Source: Verrucomicrobiales bacterium (GTDB lineage Bacteria > Verrucomicrobiota > Verrucomicrobiia > Limisphaerales > F1-80-MAGS106). Taken from it: DNA of 8,270 nt. The translations under genes were made by a program, and so were the position numbers. The notes beneath the pieces were generated by a model. It saw nothing but the letters and a program-made list of their open reading frames with translations. It did not search any database and was not told the origin of the DNA. Positions 6,353 to 8,270 of the stretch are shown piece after piece (the stretch's first letter is position 1; each line of letters starts with the position of its first letter). The stretch spans positions 1 through 8,270 of the forward strand of contig CANLCA010000105.1 of NCBI GenBank assembly GCA_947487925.1. Reading direction: 5' to 3'.

Positions 6353-7627
6353 TCAGCGCCCGTGGTTCTCTAAAAGCCGTTGGATCCGATCCTTGTTCTT
6401 AAGGGAACCGACCACGGCGAGGTTCATGCGGTCAGGTTGGAAAAAGAAGTTTGCCGCCGCGCGGATTTGCGACGCGGTGACGCTGGCAAGCCGTTGCCTG
6501 ACCTCCTCGGGGGAGATCACCTTGCCGTAGCTGATCAGGTTTTCCCCCAGCCAGTTCATCTGACTTTCCGTGCTTTCAAGGCTCAGGTCCATCTGGCCGA
6601 TGACAAAATCTCGGGCGCGTCGCAACTCTGCCTGAGATGGAACTTTTTCTCGCAACATGCGAAGCTGATCCAAAATGACTTGCAGGGTTTCCTGAAGGCG
6701 CGATGGGTCGAGGCCTGCGGAAACGGTGAGAATTCCCACATCGTCAAACGAGGAGAGGGAACTGTAGATCGAATAAGCCAAACCTCGATCTTCACGCACG
6801 GTCTGAAATAGGCGGGAGCTCATGTTCTCGCCGAGGATTGTGTTGAGCAAACGCAGGGAGAAGCGCCGATCATCGTGCCGAGAACAGGTGCGAATCCCCA
6901 GAGCCAGCTGGGTTTGTTCAATCGGCTTTGTAAACACGATGGACCGCGGTTTGTCTTGTTGGGTGGAGGCGGGTGTGAAAGGGATCCTGCGACCGGGACG
7001 AACCTTTTTTGCGAACCGGCTCAGGTCACGAACAAGCTGTTCATGATTGAGCCTGCCTGCTGCCGCGATCACGGTGGCCCCACTGACATAGGTGCTTTTG
7101 TGGAAATCGACCAGAATCCTCCTGGAAAGCCCATCCAAAGTCTTCAAGGTGCCGGTCAGTGATCGGCCAAGAGGCTGGTTCGGCCAGCATAGGTTGTTCA
7201 AGAGTTCCTGAACGAAGTGATGAGGCTGATCCTGGTACATCGCGACCTCTTCTTTGATCACATGACGCTCCTTCTCAAGTTCGGTTCCATCAAATTGAGA
7301 ATTGAGAAACATGTCTCCAAGGACATCGACGAGCTCCGGCAGTTTTTCGTGGCTGGCGCGGGCGTAAAAACAAGTGCTTTCCTCCGATGTGAAAGCGTTG
7401 AGATACCCTCCGATTCCCTCGATCGCCTCTGAGATTTCCGCGGCGTTTCGCCGCCGGGTGCCCTTAAAAAGCATGTGCTCAATGAAATGGCAGGCGCCGT
7501 TGAGACGCTCCGCTTCATAGCGGCCTCCTATCCCGACCCATACTCCGAGGGTGGCGCTCGCCATGTAAGGCATCTCGGCTGTGACCACCGTCACACCGTT
7601 AGGCATCTTGGTTGTTTGATAAGTCAT
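6353..7627 (-). CDS. M16-family zinc metallopeptidase (processing peptidase-like)
   Basis: Predicted pitrilysin-clan peptidase related to mitochondrial processing peptidase beta and the bacterial YmxG type. With this start it has 424 residues, about the length of a single two-domain M16B subunit. The inverted zinc motif HFIEH is intact (His47, Glu50, His51), followed by LFKGT and, about 75 residues on, ERHVIKEEVAMYQDQP, whose Glu126/Glu127 supplies the third zinc ligand. The C-terminal M16 domain includes NTILGENMSSRLFQTVREDRGLAYSIYS (about 262-289), with the conserved Arg/Tyr substrate-binding region. No signal peptide or membrane helix is seen, so it probably acts in the cytoplasm, perhaps as a homodimer; the substrate is unknown. 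The open frame extends back to an ATG at 7726, but MTYQTTKMPNGV at 7627, four bases after the LOG gene stop, matches where M16 proteins begin. There is no strong Shine-Dalgarno. No inactive M16 partner is adjacent on either side. Confidence 0.92.
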   Translation of the reverse strand: MTYQTTKMPNGVTVVTAEMPYMASATLGVWVGIGGRYEAERLNGACHFIEHMLFKGTRRRNAAEISEAIEGIGGYLNAFTSEESTCFYARASHEKLPELVDVLGDMFLNSQFDGTELEKERHVIKEEVAMYQDQPHHFVQELLNNLCWPNQPLGRSLTGTLKTLDGLSRRILVDFHKSTYVSGATVIAAAGRLNHEQLVRDLSRFAKKVRPGRRIPFTPASTQQDKPRSIVFTKPIEQTQLALGIRTCSRHDDRRFSLRLLNTILGENMSSRLFQTVREDRGLAYSIYSSLSSFDDVGILTVSAGLDPSRLQETLQVILDQLRMLREKVPSQAELRRARDFVIGQMDLSLESTESQMNWLGENLISYGKVISPEEVRQRLASVTASQIRAAANFFFQPDRMNLAVVGSLKNKDRIQRLLENHGR

Positions 7628-7631
7628 TGAA

Positions 7632-8270
7632 TCAGGCAAAAGCAGGCGCGATGGTTTTAGGCGGTCCCACGCGGTGCGTGTATTCCATGACGATCGCCAC
7701 GGCTTCCTCAACCGAGTCAGTGACATGGTAGAGGTTCGTATCCTTGGGGCTGATGTAGCCTTGCTTCTTCAGCACTTCGTCGATCCATGTCAACAGTCCG
7801 CTCCAGTAATCTTTCCCAAACAGGATGAGAGGAAATCTCGAGATTCGCAGCGTTTGGACAAGGGTCAGGACTTCAAAAAACTCGTCCAGAGTGCCAAACC
7901 CACCCGGCATGAACACAAACCCCATGCTGTATTTGACGAAACACACTTTGCGTGAAAAGAAGTAGTGGAAGTTGATGGGCATGTTGGCGTAACGGTTGCC
8001 CTTCTGCTCGTTAGGTAACGAAATGTTCAGGCCCACGGACTGGCCTTTGCCGCGGGCCGCTCCTTTGTTTGCGGCCTCCATAATCCCAGGACCACCCCCT
8101 GTGATCACCGCAAAACCATGTTTTGCCAATGCGCGACCGAGCGCCTCGGAGCTGACGTAGAAGGGGTCTGAGGGCTTGGTCCTGGCCGACCCAAAAACCG
8201 TCACCGCGCGATCGAGGCGTGAGAGTGTGTCAAACGAGTCGACGAACTCCGCCATGATTCTGAAGATTCG
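7632..8270 (-). CDS. LOG-family nucleotide 5'-monophosphate phosphoribohydrolase (TIGR00730 type), 5' end outside window
   Basis: Rossmann-fold protein of the LOG (Lonely Guy)/lysine decarboxylase-like family; characterised members hydrolyse nucleoside 5'-monophosphates, including cytokinin ribotides, to free base and ribose 5-phosphate. Counting from the ATG at 8255, it shows VTVFGSART (about 18-26), VITGGGPGIMEAANKGA (about 50-66), FSRK with Arg102 and the signature PGGFGTLDEFFE (117-128), whose Glu125 is the expected catalytic residue. The name 'lysine decarboxylase' seen for such proteins is historical; there is no PLP site. The frame is open past 8255 to the window edge and the upstream codons (RIFRI before MAEF) resemble the conserved RIFRIMAEF N-terminus of long bacterial relatives, so the true start is probably outside the window. 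The gene is followed after four bases by the M16 peptidase. The in vivo substrate is unknown; production of plant-type cytokinin should not be assumed. Confidence 0.92.
   Translation of the reverse strand, partial: RIFRIMAEFVDSFDTLSRLDRAVTVFGSARTKPSDPFYVSSEALGRALAKHGFAVITGGGPGIMEAANKGAARGKGQSVGLNISLPNEQKGNRYANMPINFHYFFSRKVCFVKYSMGFVFMPGGFGTLDEFFEVLTLVQTLRISRFPLILFGKDYWSGLLTWIDEVLKKQGYISPKDTNLYHVTDSVEEAVAIVMEYTHRVGPPKTIAPAFA

Noticed and set aside
7628..7726. Upstream extension of the M16 peptidase to the ATG at 7726
   Set aside because: It overlaps the conserved end of the LOG gene; the added residues are not M16-like and the start at 7627 sits naturally after the LOG stop.
1..8270. CRISPR arrays, insertion sequences, tRNA or rRNA genes, defence or toxin genes
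   Set aside because: Coding sequence fills nearly the whole window, no regularly spaced repeats or terminal inverted repeats were seen, and no protein resembles those families.

Overview
This window looks like chromosomal DNA of a free-living bacterium, most likely a member of the Verrucomicrobiota (or the wider Planctomycetota/Verrucomicrobiota group). The best clue is the partial gene at the left edge. It encodes the C-terminal part of an H-X9-DG type pseudopilin-like protein, a family greatly expanded in those phyla. The DNA is moderately GC-rich, and weak Shine-Dalgarno signals in front of the genes do not contradict this. The phylum call is an inference from one partial protein plus general character; no rRNA or other phylogenetic marker is present.

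Layout: bases 1-403 hold the 3' end of the H-X9-DG protein gene on the + strand. Everything from 400 to the right edge is one compact run of six genes on the - strand. In transcription order (right to left) these are a LOG-family nucleotide phosphoribohydrolase (5' end lost at the window edge), a single M16-family zinc peptidase, pabB (aminodeoxychorismate synthase component I), pabC (4-amino-4-deoxychorismate lyase), rnr (ribonuclease R) and a dadA-like FAD-dependent D-amino acid dehydrogenase. The junctions measure +4, +2, +17, +52 and -4 bases, so most or all of the run is probably co-transcribed. The only gap large enough for an internal promoter is the 52 bases ahead of rnr. The run ends tail-to-tail against the + strand gene, with the two stop codons overlapping.

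Function: pabB and pabC are consecutive enzymes in making p-aminobenzoate from chorismate for folate. PabB needs a glutamine amidotransferase partner (PabA or a shared TrpG), which is not in the window. RNase R degrades structured RNA. LOG-family enzymes release the base from nucleoside 5'-monophosphates. The M16 peptidase and the DadA-like oxidase act on peptides and D-amino acids. The grouping is a mixed housekeeping operon rather than one recognisable pathway.

No tRNA, rRNA, CRISPR array, insertion sequence, integrase, toxin-antitoxin pair or defence gene was seen. I found no convincing new system. The more interesting points are the gene grouping, the overlapping convergent stops, start-site corrections for three genes, and a possible leaderless start for rnr.
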